Positions 25,608-35,434 are shown, counted from the stretch's first letter. The stretch is 64,000 nucleotides of DNA from Guyparkeria hydrothermalis (GCF_023555385.1 NZ_JAJSED010000001.1:2276311-2340310); one strand, 5' to 3'. A program made the numbers and translations. Notes: a model not told the origin generated them from the letters alone.

Positions 25608-27725
25608 ATGAAATCCAGCCTCAACAACCTCGGCCTGTCCCGACTCGGCGGCAGCCTGCGCCAGTACCGCGGGCAGGGACTCGGTCCGCCGATCATGATC
25701 GTCATGTTGTTGGCGATGGTGATCGTGCCGCTGCCACCGTTGGGCTTGGACGCGCTGTTCACCTTCAACATCACCCTGTCGCTGATCATCCTGATGGTGG
25801 TGCTCTACGTCGGGCGGCCGCTGGATTTCGCCATCTTCCCGACGGTGATCCTGGTCGCCACGCTGTTGCGTCTGGCGCTGAACGTGGCCTCGACCCGGGT
25901 GGTGCTGCTCAACGGCCACGAGGGGACCGGCGCGGCCGGCAACGTGATCGAGGCGTTCGGCAACTTCGTCATCGGCGGCAACTATGCCGTCGGTCTGGTG
26001 GTGTTCATCATCCTGATGGTGATCAACTTCGTGGTCATCACGAAGGGCGCGGGACGCGTCTCCGAGGTCTCCGCCCGCTTCACCCTCGACTCGCTGCCCG
26101 GCAAGCAGATGGCGATCGACGCCGACCTCAACGCCGGCATCCTCAATCAGGAACAGGCGCGCGCACGTCGAGAGGAGATCGCCTCCGAGGCCGACTTCTA
26201 CGGCTCGATGGACGGTGCCTCCAAGTTCGTCCGCGGGGACGCGATCGCCGGCATCCTGATCGTGTTCATCAACGTGATCGGCGGATTGCTGATCGGTGTC
26301 GCCCAGCACGGCATGCCCTTCGGCACCGCCGCCGAAACCTATGTCCTGCTGACCATCGGCGACGGCCTGGTCGCGACCATTCCCTCGCTGCTGATCTCGA
26401 CCGCCACCGCGATCATCGTCACCCGCGTGACCGCCTCCAAGGAGGACATGGGTGCACAGGTAAGCCGGCAGATGTTCTCCGACCCGCGGGTGCTGGGGGT
26501 TGCCGCGGGCCTGATGGCCGGGCTGGGCCTGGTGCCGGGCATGCCCAACGTGGCGTTCCTGGGGCTGGCCGCCCTGGCGGGTGCCGGCGCGTGGATGATC
26601 GCGCGCCGCAATGCGACCGAGGCGGCGGAGCAGGCCGCGGCCGAAGCGGCTCCGGCGGAGGCCAAGCCCGAGGTGAAGGAACTGACCTGGGACGACGTGC
26701 CGCCGGTCGACCTGATCGGGCTGGAAGTCGGTTACGGCCTGATCCCGCTGGTCGACCGCAACCAGGGCGGCCAGCTGATGCCGCGGATCAAGGGCGTGCG
26801 CAAGAAGCTCTCGCAGGATCTGGGCTTCCTGATCTCGACGGTCCACATCCGCGACAACCTGGATCTCAAGCCCAACGAGTACCGCATCAGTCTCAACGGC
26901 GTGCCGATCGGCAATGCCGAGATCTTCCCGGACCGCGACATGGCCATCAATCCGGGGCAGGTCTCCGGTGACATCAAGGGCATCCAGACCACTGACCCGG
27001 CCTTCGGCCTGAAGGCGTACTGGATCGATCGCAACCAGAAGGAAGAGGCGCAGGCGCTCGGCTATACCGTGGTCGACCCGGCCACCGTGGTCGCCACGCA
27101 CCTGTCGCAGATCCTGGGCGACAACGCCGCCGACCTGTTCGGCTACGAGCAGGCTCAGCAGCTGCTCGACACCCTCAAGCAGAACAGTCCGAAACTGGTC
27201 GAGGATCTGGTGCCCAAGACCCTGCCGATGACAACCATCGTCGAGGTGCTGGGGCAGCTGCTGGCCGAGCGGATTCCGATCCGCGATATCCGCACGATTG
27301 CCGAAACCTTGACGATCCAGGGGCAGCGCATCCAGGACGTCGGGGAATTGACGGAGAGCGTGCGCATGGCGCTCGGGCGCATGATCGTTCAGTACATCAA
27401 CGGCTTGGCGCCGACCGTGCCGGTCATCACGCTGGATCCGCAGTTGGAACAGCTCTTGCTAAACAGTACCCAGCGCGGGAATCAGGCCCCCGGAATCGAG
27501 CCCGGCCTGGCCGAACGACTGCACAAGTCGCTTCGGGATGCGGCCGAGCGTCAGGAGCAGAGTGGCAAGCCGGCCATCCTCCTGGTGGCTCCGCAGATTC
27601 GCAGCTGGCTCTCGCGCATGGTCCGGCACTCGATCCCGACGCTCAGCGTGCTGAGCTATCACGAGATCCCGGACAACAAGGAAATACGCGTGGTGGCGAG
27701 CGTCGGTAACCAGAACGACGGCTGA
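25608..27725 (+). CDS. flhA: flagellar export protein FlhA
   Basis: 705 residues. Eight membrane helices (about 25-320), the conserved FHIPEP-region linker and a large cytoplasmic chaperone-docking domain (about 360-700). Conserved block PGKQMAIDADLNAGI is present. ATG 25608 has GAGAAG upstream; a TTG seven codons earlier is less likely. Confidence 0.97.
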   Translation: MKSSLNNLGLSRLGGSLRQYRGQGLGPPIMIVMLLAMVIVPLPPLGLDALFTFNITLSLIILMVVLYVGRPLDFAIFPTVILVATLLRLALNVASTRVVLLNGHEGTGAAGNVIEAFGNFVIGGNYAVGLVVFIILMVINFVVITKGAGRVSEVSARFTLDSLPGKQMAIDADLNAGILNQEQARARREEIASEADFYGSMDGASKFVRGDAIAGILIVFINVIGGLLIGVAQHGMPFGTAAETYVLLTIGDGLVATIPSLLISTATAIIVTRVTASKEDMGAQVSRQMFSDPRVLGVAAGLMAGLGLVPGMPNVAFLGLAALAGAGAWMIARRNATEAAEQAAAEAAPAEAKPEVKELTWDDVPPVDLIGLEVGYGLIPLVDRNQGGQLMPRIKGVRKKLSQDLGFLISTVHIRDNLDLKPNEYRISLNGVPIGNAEIFPDRDMAINPGQVSGDIKGIQTTDPAFGLKAYWIDRNQKEEAQALGYTVVDPATVVATHLSQILGDNAADLFGYEQAQQLLDTLKQNSPKLVEDLVPKTLPMTTIVEVLGQLLAERIPIRDIRTIAETLTIQGQRIQDVGELTESVRMALGRMIVQYINGLAPTVPVITLDPQLEQLLLNSTQRGNQAPGIEPGLAERLHKSLRDAAERQEQSGKPAILLVAPQIRSWLSRMVRHSIPTLSVLSYHEIPDNKEIRVVASVGNQNDG

Positions 27726-27769
27726 CGACTCGACCGGACAACCCAACCGCCCCAAGGGTCTGGTGACAC

Positions 27770-29296
27770 ATGAAAATCAAACGAATCATCGCCAGTGATA
27801 TGCGTGAGGCCATGCGCCAGGTACGGCGCGTGTTCGGAGACGACGCCGTCATCCTCTCCAACAAGCCGGTTTCCGGCGGGGTCGAGGTGATCGCGGCCAT
27901 GGATTTCGACGAGAAGGCGATCCAGCTGGCAGCCGCCCAGCAGTCGGCCTCCCGCATCGCCGGTGCCACAGATCGCCCGGCGGCAGCAGCCGAGCGTGCG
28001 CCGCGTGCAGAACACCAGGAGCCGACCCGTCCGGCGCCGGCCTCCACGGCCGAAGCGGAGCGAGAGGAGCAGCCGGCTGCCGCCGAGAGCGAGGCGCCGA
28101 AGACAACCGCCGAGATGCTTGCCGAACGGTGCCGCCGTGCCGAGGCCGAGGAGCCGGCCGAAACGGCGGGATCGGCCGAGACCGAGGACGACCGGGCCGC
28201 GTTCACCGAGGCGCTGGCCGCCTGGAACGAGCAGCTGGCCGGCGAGCCGGCCGAGTCGACCGCTCCGGTCGCCGAAGAGCCCGTCGGCCGGTCGTCGGAC
28301 CGCACGCCGTCCCACTGGGACTGGCTGGTCGAGGACCAGGGGGCCGCCGAAGGACGCCTGTCGACCCTGACCGAGGAGGTCGCCCAGCTGCGCGATCTGT
28401 TCGAGCGACAGCTGTCGGTCATGGAATGGCACCGGTTCAGCCAGGCCCATCCGGCCGAGGTCTCGACTGTCCAGCGCCTGCAGGACCTGGGGTTGCCGAT
28501 CGGGCTGGCCCGGGAGCTCGGCCGGGCCGCCGCCACGGCGAAACCGGAGCGGGCCTTTGTCGAGGCGCTCAAGATGCTGGGCGACCAGCTCGAGCATCGC
28601 GCCGAGGATCCGGTCGAGGCCGGGGGCACGTACGCCTTCGTCGGCCCGACCGGGGTGGGCAAGACCACCACGCTCGCCAAGCTGGCGGCTCGTGCGGTGC
28701 TGCACCGTGGCCGCGACTCGGTCGCGCTGATTACCACCGACCGCTTCCGTATCGGGGCTCAGGAGCAGTTGCGCAACTACGCCCGTATCCTTAATGTGCC
28801 ACTGCACATCGCGCGAGACGAGACGCACCTGGCGCAGTTGCTCGAGGCGGTCGCCGATCGCCACCTGGTGTTGATCGATACCTCGGGGATGTCGCAGCGC
28901 GATTTCCGCATGATGCAGAAGCTCGAGGCGCTGATGGGCGCGGGCGAGTCAGTCAAGCTTCTGCTGGTCCTGTCGGCGAATGCGCAGTATCCGGCCCTCG
29001 AGGACGTCAAGAAACGCTTCGCCGGCCTGCCGTTGCATGGCACGGTATTGACCAAGCTCGACGAGACCGTGCTGCTCGGCGGCGGGCTGGCCGCGTTGGT
29101 CCGCCCCCTGGCAGGGGTCGATGGTGCGCCGCGGCGTCTGCCGCTCGTCTGCGCCGGCGTCGGTCAGCGGGTCCCGGAGGATCTCTGGTTCCCCAAGGCG
29201 GCCGACCTGATCAAGCAGGCCCTCGAGATGGGGCAGTCGCAACTCGAACATACCGACAGGGATGATCCGCTGTGGATGCTCAAGCAAGCCGGATGA
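27770..29296 (+). CDS. flhF: flagellar biosynthesis GTPase FlhF
   Basis: 508 residues. An N-terminal B domain (1-55) is joined by a long Ala/Glu-rich linker (about 56-200) to the SRP-type NG GTPase, with P-loop GPTGVGKTTT at 292-301 and TTDRFRIGAQEQL. FlhF sets the number and polar position of flagella, together with FlhG. The linker is low-complexity and unlikely to be conserved. Overlaps flhG by 4 bases (ATGA). Confidence 0.96.
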   Translation: MKIKRIIASDMREAMRQVRRVFGDDAVILSNKPVSGGVEVIAAMDFDEKAIQLAAAQQSASRIAGATDRPAAAAERAPRAEHQEPTRPAPASTAEAEREEQPAAAESEAPKTTAEMLAERCRRAEAEEPAETAGSAETEDDRAAFTEALAAWNEQLAGEPAESTAPVAEEPVGRSSDRTPSHWDWLVEDQGAAEGRLSTLTEEVAQLRDLFERQLSVMEWHRFSQAHPAEVSTVQRLQDLGLPIGLARELGRAAATAKPERAFVEALKMLGDQLEHRAEDPVEAGGTYAFVGPTGVGKTTTLAKLAARAVLHRGRDSVALITTDRFRIGAQEQLRNYARILNVPLHIARDETHLAQLLEAVADRHLVLIDTSGMSQRDFRMMQKLEALMGAGESVKLLLVLSANAQYPALEDVKKRFAGLPLHGTVLTKLDETVLLGGGLAALVRPLAGVDGAPRRLPLVCAGVGQRVPEDLWFPKAADLIKQALEMGQSQLEHTDRDDPLWMLKQAG

Positions 29297-30183
29297 CAAA
29301 CGCGCCCTGGGGCGGCCACGACCAGGCCGACGGCGCCCGCCACGCCACCGGCAGTCGGCCGGTGCGGGTGATCGCCGTGACCAGTGGCAAGGGCGGGGTG
29401 GGCAAGACCAACGTCTCGCTCAACCTGTCGGTCGCCCTCGCGCGTACCGGTGACCGCGTGGTGCTCATGGACGCCGACCTCGGACTGGGCAATGTCGACG
29501 TGCTGCTTGGTCTACAGTCGCGGGGCAACCTGTCCCATGTGCTGGAAGGCACGGCGAGTCTGGACGAGATCATGCTCGAGGGCCCCGAGGGCATCGGCAT
29601 CCTGCCGGCATCCAGCGGCGTGGCGCACATGGCTGCGCTGACGCCCGCCGAGAACGCCGGTCTGATCTCGGCATTCTCCGAGATGCGCTGGCCGGTCGAC
29701 ACGCTCATCGTGGATTCGGCCGCCGGCATCGCCGACTCGGTGGTGCGTTTCGCCGAGGCGGCCAACGAGGTGGTGGTCGTGGTCTGCGACGAGCCGGCCT
29801 CGATCACCGATGCCTATGCCGTGATCAAGGTGCTTTCCCGTGAGCATGACGTGACCCGTTTCCACGTCGTGGCGAACATGGTTCGCGACGCCGCGGAAGG
29901 GCGGCGGCTGTTCGAGAAACTCTCGGTGGCTGCCAAGCGCTTTCTCGACGTCACCCTGACGCACATGGGGTCGGTGCCGTTCGACGACTATCTCCGTCGA
30001 GCCGTGCAGCGCCAGAAGACCGTCGTGCAGCTCTACGGCGGGGCCAAGTCGGCCCGGGCCTTCACCTCCATGGCCGACCGTGTCAACCACTGGCCGGCCC
30101 CCCGCGGTCCGCAGGGTCAGCTGCAGTTCTTCGTCGAACGGCTGGTGAACAACGTCGAGCTGGATCCCGAGAATCTGCTATGA
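29293..30183 (+). CDS. flhG: flagellar number regulator FlhG/FleN (MinD-type ATPase)
   Basis: 296 residues. Deviant Walker A SGKGGVGKTN at 31-40 and the MinD/ParA fold define it. FlhG/FleN restrains flagellar number by acting on FlhF and on the FleQ/FlrA-type regulator. The N-terminal 20 residues carry a polar segment that in homologues holds the DQAxxLR FlhF-activating helix; here only DQADGAR is visible, a degenerate form. ATGA overlap with flhF and with fliA. Confidence 0.94.
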   Translation: MTNAPWGGHDQADGARHATGSRPVRVIAVTSGKGGVGKTNVSLNLSVALARTGDRVVLMDADLGLGNVDVLLGLQSRGNLSHVLEGTASLDEIMLEGPEGIGILPASSGVAHMAALTPAENAGLISAFSEMRWPVDTLIVDSAAGIADSVVRFAEAANEVVVVVCDEPASITDAYAVIKVLSREHDVTRFHVVANMVRDAAEGRRLFEKLSVAAKRFLDVTLTHMGSVPFDDYLRRAVQRQKTVVQLYGGAKSARAFTSMADRVNHWPAPRGPQGQLQFFVERLVNNVELDPENLL

Positions 30184-30902
30184 ACGCTCGTGCCATGTAT
30201 CAGAACGTTCAGGCCGGATCGACCGAGGCACTGGTCACTAAGCACGCCGGCCTGGTCAAGCGTGTTGCCTTCCATCTGCTCGGCCGTCTGCCCTCCCACA
30301 TCCAGGCCGAGGATCTGATCCAGGCCGGCATGGTGGGGCTGCTCGATGCCGCCCGCCTGTTCGACGGCGACAAGGGCGCTTCCTTCGAGACGTATGCCGG
30401 GCTGCGTATTCGCGGGGCGATGCTCGACGAGGTCCGTCGCAATGACTGGGCGCCGCGTTCGGTCTACCGCCGTCAGCGCGAGATCGCCCAGACGGTCGCC
30501 GAGATCGAATCCGAGACCGGCCGCGAGGCGCGGGATGCCGAGGTCTGCGAGCGCATGGGCCTGACGCTCGACGAGTATCACGCCGCGATGAGCGATGCCT
30601 CGACAGTGCACGTCACCTCGCTGGACCACGCCGGCGAAGGCGAGAACGAGACCTACGACGTCGCCGACCCGCACAGCCAGCAGCCCGACGAGGCGCTCGC
30701 CGAGAACCACTTCCAGCGCGATCTGGCGGGCTATATCGACGAGCTGCCCGAGCGCGAGAGACTGGTCATGTCGCTGTACTATGTCGACGAACTGAACCAG
30801 AAGGAGATCGGTGCCGTGCTCGGCGTCAGCGAATCGCGCGTGTGCCAGATCCACAACAAGGCAATCATGCGGCTCAAGACCGCCATGAACGCCTGGAAAT
30901 AG
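30180..30902 (+). CDS. fliA: RNA polymerase sigma factor FliA (sigma-28)
   Basis: 240 residues. Sigma regions 2 ([20 protein letters not shown]), 3 ([17 protein letters not shown]) and 4 ([24 protein letters not shown]) are intact. It directs late flagellar and chemotaxis genes. The gene overlaps flhG by 4 bases and a FliA-type promoter lies immediately downstream, in front of cheY. Confidence 0.97.
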   Translation: MNARAMYQNVQAGSTEALVTKHAGLVKRVAFHLLGRLPSHIQAEDLIQAGMVGLLDAARLFDGDKGASFETYAGLRIRGAMLDEVRRNDWAPRSVYRRQREIAQTVAEIESETGREARDAEVCERMGLTLDEYHAAMSDASTVHVTSLDHAGEGENETYDVADPHSQQPDEALAENHFQRDLAGYIDELPERERLVMSLYYVDELNQKEIGAVLGVSESRVCQIHNKAIMRLKTAMNAWK

Positions 30903-30912
30903 GCTGCCGATC

Positions 30913-30937
30913 GCGGAAAGGGCTCAATCTTTTCCGC
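30913..30937 (+). other. inverted repeat overlapping the -35 of the cheY promoter
   Basis: A 7-bp perfect inverted repeat, gcggaaa (30913-30919) with tttccgc (30931-30937), surrounds the TCAA of the FliA promoter just after the fliA stop. No T-run follows, so it is a weak terminator at best. It could bind a regulator or be chance. Confidence 0.35.
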
Positions 30938-30950
30938 TTGGCGCCGATAG
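30924..30950 (+). promoter_or_regulatory. FliA (sigma-28) promoter for the chemotaxis genes
   Basis: TCAA (30924-30927), a spacer of exactly 15 bases, then GCCGATAG (30943-30950). This matches the flagellar sigma-28 pattern TCAA/TAAA-N15-GCCGATAA at all but the last base. It lies 65 bases upstream of cheY and in the only gap over 100 bases between fliA and cheW. Confidence 0.75.
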
Positions 30951-31014
30951 ACCCTCTTACCCACGTTCTAACAAGGCAACCTGCCTGGTACTGACAACCA
31001 TTCCAGGGGCGAAA

Positions 31015-31401
31015 ATGGACCGAAACATGAAGATCCTCGTGGTGGACGACTTCTCCACGATGCGCCGGATCATCAAGAACCTTCTCAAAGAGCTCGGCTT
31101 CACCAATATCGAGGAGGCCGACGATGGCCAGACGGCGCTGCCGCTGCTCAAGCAGGGCAACTTCGATTTCCTGGTCACCGACTGGAACATGCCGGGCATG
31201 ACCGGCATCGACCTGCTGCGCAATGTGCGTGCCGATCCGGGACTGGCCGGCCTGCCGGTACTGATGGTGACCGCCGAGGCCAAGCGCGAGCAGATCGTCC
31301 TCGCCGCCCAGGAGGGCGTGAACGGTTACATCGTCAAGCCTTTCAACGGGGCCACACTCAAGGAGAAGATCGACAAGATCTTCGAGCGCGTCGAATCGTA
31401 G
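31015..31401 (+). CDS. cheY: chemotaxis response regulator CheY
   Basis: 128 residues, a single receiver domain. Acid pocket Asp 11 and 12, phosphoacceptor Asp 56 ([12 protein letters not shown]), Thr 86 and Lys 108 are all present. Binds FliM to reverse the motor. The ATG has AGGGGCG upstream; an ATG at 31027 is an alternative. First gene after the FliA promoter. Confidence 0.97.
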   Translation: MDRNMKILVVDDFSTMRRIIKNLLKELGFTNIEEADDGQTALPLLKQGNFDFLVTDWNMPGMTGIDLLRNVRADPGLAGLPVLMVTAEAKREQIVLAAQEGVNGYIVKPFNGATLKEKIDKIFERVES

Positions 31402-31414
31402 GGGCGCGCGAGAC

Positions 31415-32185
31415 ATGAGTGGAGCAGACGAACAGGACTTCCAACCGCTGGTCGACCGCGACAAGCGACTGGCCGACGCCCGTGCACTGGTGGCAGCGAT
31501 CGAGAACGAGGATGTCGCCGGCGAGGCGCGTCTGATCGGCGATCTCACCGCCGCCTATTCCGGCAACATTTTCGACGAAGTCGGGCGCATGACCCGCGAG
31601 GTGCACGACACCCTGCGGAGTTTTGCCGAGGACGAGCGCCTCGGTGCCCTGGCCCAGGACGAGATGCCCGATGCGCGTGACCGGCTGCGTTACGTGATTA
31701 CCCTGACCGAACAGGCGGCGACCCGCACCCTCTCGATCACCGAAGAGGCCTCGCCCATGGCCGACAAGATCATCGATCGATCTCAACGGCTGAAGGACGA
31801 GCTGGCTAAAGTCGCGGCCAGCGAGGCCGATAACTCCCGACTGGAGAGCGTGGTCGAATCGATGACCCGCTACCTGGACTCGGCGACCGGCAGTGGCGAG
31901 CGTCTCAGGGGGCAACTGACCGAAATCATGATGGCCCAGGAGTTCCAGGATCTGTCCGGGCAGCTGTTGATGCGGGTGATCGACCTGCTCGAGCAGCTCG
32001 AGGAGAAACTGGTGGGACTGCTGCAGATCACCGCCCCGGTGTGCGGCAGCAAGGCCGACGGCGCCAAGGGCGGCAAGACCGAGAGTGCCGAGGACGGCGT
32101 CGGGCCGCAGCTGCCCAATGCCGGCGACAACGTGGTGAAGAACCAGGACGACGTCGACGATCTCCTGGCCAGCCTGGGGTTCTGA
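31415..32185 (+). CDS. cheZ: protein phosphatase CheZ
   Basis: 256 residues. Long helical hairpin with the catalytic QEFQDLSGQ motif (Asp 179, Gln 183). The C-terminal CheY-binding peptide DDVDDLLASLGF is intact after a flexible linker. Dephosphorylates CheY-P. Confidence 0.96.
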   Translation: MSGADEQDFQPLVDRDKRLADARALVAAIENEDVAGEARLIGDLTAAYSGNIFDEVGRMTREVHDTLRSFAEDERLGALAQDEMPDARDRLRYVITLTEQAATRTLSITEEASPMADKIIDRSQRLKDELAKVAASEADNSRLESVVESMTRYLDSATGSGERLRGQLTEIMMAQEFQDLSGQLLMRVIDLLEQLEEKLVGLLQITAPVCGSKADGAKGGKTESAEDGVGPQLPNAGDNVVKNQDDVDDLLASLGF

Positions 32186-32278
32186 CTCCGGCCGGACAGG
32201 AGGCAGCCCGCCGAGCGCGGTCGGGCAGGACACGTGGCCGCGGCATGAGCCGCGCCACAGAGTGAATGAGAGGCAATC

Positions 32279-34357
32279 ATGGCATTCGAACCCGACAACG
32301 AGCTGCTGCAGGACTTCCTGATTGAGGCCGGCGAGCTGCTCAATGGACTGGATCAGCAACTGATCGAGCTCGAGCAGTCGCCTGATGACGCGGACAGGCT
32401 CAACTCGGTGTTCCGTGCCTTCCATACCGTCAAGGGCGGGGCCGGCTTCCTCGAAGTGCATCCGTTGGTGGAGGTCTGCCACCGCGCCGAGGACATCTTC
32501 AACCTGCTGCGCAATCACGAGATCGCCATGAACAGCCGCATCATGGACGTGATGCTGCAGGTGATCGACGTGCTCAACGGCATGTTCGACGACCTTCGAG
32601 CCGGTCAGTATCCCGAGGCCGTCTCGCCTGCTTTCCTCGACGAGATCGAGGGCCTGGCTCGTCAAAGCGATGAGCCGGCACCCGGCGAAGCGCCGGCGGC
32701 CGAGCCTGCCGCCGAGGACGAAGCGGTCGTGGCAGAAGATGACGCCTTCGACCGGATGCTGGCCGATCTCGATGCCGCCGAGTCCGACCAGGCCCCGGCT
32801 GCGGAGTCGAGTGGCGCTGCCGACGATGACCTGATTACCGACGACGAGTTCGAAAGCCTGCTCGACGAGCTACACGGCAAGGGCCAATTCCAGGCCCCGA
32901 CGCCAGCTGCCGCGCCCGAGTCCGAGGCCAAGGCATCGGCGGCGGCCGATTCCGACGAGATCACCGACGAGGAGTTCGAAGCGGTTCTCGACGAGCTTTA
33001 CGGCAAGGGCAAGGCGCCCACGGCAGCGGTCAAACCCGCCGAGGCCGTCCCGCAGCCCAAGGTCGAGCCGGCGCCGAAACCGGCGGCGTCCACTGCAAGC
33101 GCGTCCGGGTCAGGCAAGCCGGCGGCCAAGGCTAAGCCGGCCGAATCCGCCAAGGCGGCGGAGACCACCGTGCGGGTGGATACCGAGCGACTCGACGGCA
33201 TCATGAACCTGGTCGGCGAGCTGGTGCTGGTGCGCAACCGCATGAACACGCTCAAGACCAGCTTCGAGAACGAGGAGATCGCCTCGGTGATTGCCACCCT
33301 GGATATGGTCACCTCCGACCTTCAGGGCGCGGTCATGAAGACCCGCATGCAGCCGGTGAAGAAGGTCTTCGGCCGCTTCCCGCGCGTGGTGCGCGACACT
33401 GCCCGGACCCTCGGCAAGGAGGTCAACCTGGAGCTCGAGGGCGAGGACACCGACCTCGACAAGAACCTGGTCGAGGCGCTTGCCGATCCCCTGATCCACC
33501 TGGTGCGTAACGCCGTCGATCACGGCATCGAGATGCCAGACGACCGCGAGACCAACGGCAAGCCCAGGGCGGGTACCGTGCTGCTGTCGGCCGCTCAGGA
33601 AGGGGATCACATTCGCCTTGCCATCCAGGATGACGGTTCGGGGATGGATGCCGACGTGCTGCGCCGCAAGGGCGTGGAGAAAGGCATCGTCGACCCGGAC
33701 AGCGCCGAGCGCCTGACGGACCAGGAGTGCTTTGAGCTCATCCTGCATCCGGGCTTCTCCACCAAGGAGCAGATCTCCGACATTTCCGGTCGCGGCGTCG
33801 GCATGGACGTGGTCAAGACCGCGATCACTAAGCTGTCCGGGACGATCAGCATCGACTCGGAGCCTGGGCTGGGCACCCAGATCAACATCAAGGTGCCGCT
33901 GACGCTGGCGATTCTGCCGACGCTGATGGTCATCGTCAGTGGCCGCAAATACGCCATTCCGCTGTCGGTGGTCAACGAGATCTTCGAGATGGCGGACAAG
34001 GAGGTGAACGTCGTCGACGGCCAGGCAACGATCACCGTGCGCGACCGTGCCGTGCCGCTGTTCCGCATGACCGACTGGCTCGCCCTGCGCGGCGAGTCGC
34101 CGGGGCAGCGTGCCGAGACCGACCAGGTGGTCATGGTTCAGCACGGCGCGCAGCTGATGGCGTTGGTGGTCGACTCGGTGATCGGTCAGGAGGAAGTGGT
34201 GATCAAGCCGCTGGGCGAGCTGCTGCGCGTGGTCGAGGGCTTCGCCGGCGCGACCATCACCGGCGACGGTCACATCGCGCTGATCCTCGACCTGCCGGGC
34301 ATGGTCCGTCGACATGCCGGCAGTCGTGGGCGGAACCGTCTGCGTTCGGTGGCCTGA
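32279..34357 (+). CDS. cheA: chemotaxis histidine kinase CheA
   Basis: 692 residues. One N-terminal Hpt domain (His 49 in FHTVKGGAGF), a long linker (about 130-297), dimerisation helices (from TTVRVDTERLDGIMNLVGELV, about 296), HATPase (NAVDHGIE) and a C-terminal CheW-like domain. No folded P2 domain can be recognised; instead the linker holds two near-identical motifs, ITDDEFESLLDELHGKG (186-202) and ITDEEFEAVLDELYGKG (228-244), plus a degenerate DAFDRMLADLD (155-165). Such repeats are candidates for docking CheY/CheB or the ParP protein encoded downstream. Confidence 0.96.
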   Translation: MAFEPDNELLQDFLIEAGELLNGLDQQLIELEQSPDDADRLNSVFRAFHTVKGGAGFLEVHPLVEVCHRAEDIFNLLRNHEIAMNSRIMDVMLQVIDVLNGMFDDLRAGQYPEAVSPAFLDEIEGLARQSDEPAPGEAPAAEPAAEDEAVVAEDDAFDRMLADLDAAESDQAPAAESSGAADDDLITDDEFESLLDELHGKGQFQAPTPAAAPESEAKASAAADSDEITDEEFEAVLDELYGKGKAPTAAVKPAEAVPQPKVEPAPKPAASTASASGSGKPAAKAKPAESAKAAETTVRVDTERLDGIMNLVGELVLVRNRMNTLKTSFENEEIASVIATLDMVTSDLQGAVMKTRMQPVKKVFGRFPRVVRDTARTLGKEVNLELEGEDTDLDKNLVEALADPLIHLVRNAVDHGIEMPDDRETNGKPRAGTVLLSAAQEGDHIRLAIQDDGSGMDADVLRRKGVEKGIVDPDSAERLTDQECFELILHPGFSTKEQISDISGRGVGMDVVKTAITKLSGTISIDSEPGLGTQINIKVPLTLAILPTLMVIVSGRKYAIPLSVVNEIFEMADKEVNVVDGQATITVRDRAVPLFRMTDWLALRGESPGQRAETDQVVMVQHGAQLMALVVDSVIGQEEVVIKPLGELLRVVEGFAGATITGDGHIALILDLPGMVRRHAGSRGRNRLRSVA

Positions 34358-34360
34358 TCC

Positions 34361-35434
34361 ATGCCGATTCGTGTCCTGATCGTCGATGATTCGCTGTTTT
34401 TCCGCCGCGCCCTGCGCGAGGTGTTTGCCGGCGACGAACGCCTGGAAGTGATCGGCGAGGCCTCGAACGGTCGGCAGGCCGTGCTCAAGGCCTGCGAGCT
34501 CAAGCCCGACATCATCACCATGGATGTCGAGATGCCGATCATGGACGGCATTTCGGCGGTGCGTCGTATTGCCGAGCGCTGCCCGACACCGATCCTGATG
34601 CTCTCGGCGCTGACCAAGGCCGGTGCCGAGGCGACGCTCGATGCACTGGATGCCGGCGCGGTCGACTTCTTTCCCAAGAACGGCGATGACCCCGAGGATA
34701 CGCTGGCGCGCTCCGGGCGGCGGCTGTGCTCGCGCGTACGTATGCTCGCGCTCCGCGCACAGCGCGAGAACGGCGGCACACTGGCCTCGGCGCGCCCCGA
34801 GCCGGCAGCGCGGCCCTCGGGCAGTGCTCGTTCCGGGCAAGGGGCGCCAAGTGGCTTTCTCTCACGGCAGGGGCTGGTGGTGATCGGCGCCTCCACCGGC
34901 GGGCCCGCTGCGGTGCCGGCGGTGCTCGGCAAGTTGCCGACCGACTTCCCCGTGCCGATCGTGATCGCCCAGCACATGCCGGGCGCGTTTACCGGGCCGT
35001 TCGCCCAGCGCCTGAACGATTCCATGCCGATCCGGGTGGTCGAGGCCGGCGACGGCGACCTGCTGCGGCCGGGCACCGCCTACGTGATTCCCGGCGGCAA
35101 GCACGGTGAGGTGGGCGGTCGGCACGGTTCCTACAAGCTCAACCTGCGGGACCCGGTTGCCGACGAACACTATCGCCCCAGTGTCAGCCTGGCGTTCTCC
35201 TCGGCTGCCCGCGTGGCCGCCGACGACCTGCTCACCGTGGTCCTGACCGGGATGGGCGACGACGGGGCCGAGGGCGCGCGACAGGTAGTCGCGGCGCGTG
35301 GTCACGTCTGGGCCCAGGATCAGGCCAGCAGTGTGATCTACGGCATGCCGGCGGCGGTGGCCAAGGCCAATTTGGCCGAATCGGTTTTGCCCCTGGGGCA
35401 GATCGGTGCGGCCATCGGAGGAGCATTGCGATGA
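34361..35434 (+). CDS. cheB: protein-glutamate methylesterase/glutaminase CheB
   Basis: 357 residues. Receiver domain (DIITMDVEMPIMDG) plus CheB methylesterase domain with catalytic IGASTGGP (Ser), AQHM (His) and GMGDDGAEG (Asp). Removes methyl groups from chemoreceptors. Starts 3 bases after cheA and overlaps parC by 4 bases. Confidence 0.96.
   Translation: MPIRVLIVDDSLFFRRALREVFAGDERLEVIGEASNGRQAVLKACELKPDIITMDVEMPIMDGISAVRRIAERCPTPILMLSALTKAGAEATLDALDAGAVDFFPKNGDDPEDTLARSGRRLCSRVRMLALRAQRENGGTLASARPEPAARPSGSARSGQGAPSGFLSRQGLVVIGASTGGPAAVPAVLGKLPTDFPVPIVIAQHMPGAFTGPFAQRLNDSMPIRVVEAGDGDLLRPGTAYVIPGGKHGEVGGRHGSYKLNLRDPVADEHYRPSVSLAFSSAARVAADDLLTVVLTGMGDDGAEGARQVVAARGHVWAQDQASSVIYGMPAAVAKANLAESVLPLGQIGAAIGGALR

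Noticed and set aside
24405-27101. An 898-codon open frame on the minus strand across flhB and flhA
   Set aside because: Composition is His/Asp/Gln/Arg-rich and repetitive, typical of the antisense shadow of a GC-rich gene. The opposite strand encodes well-conserved FlhB and FlhA.
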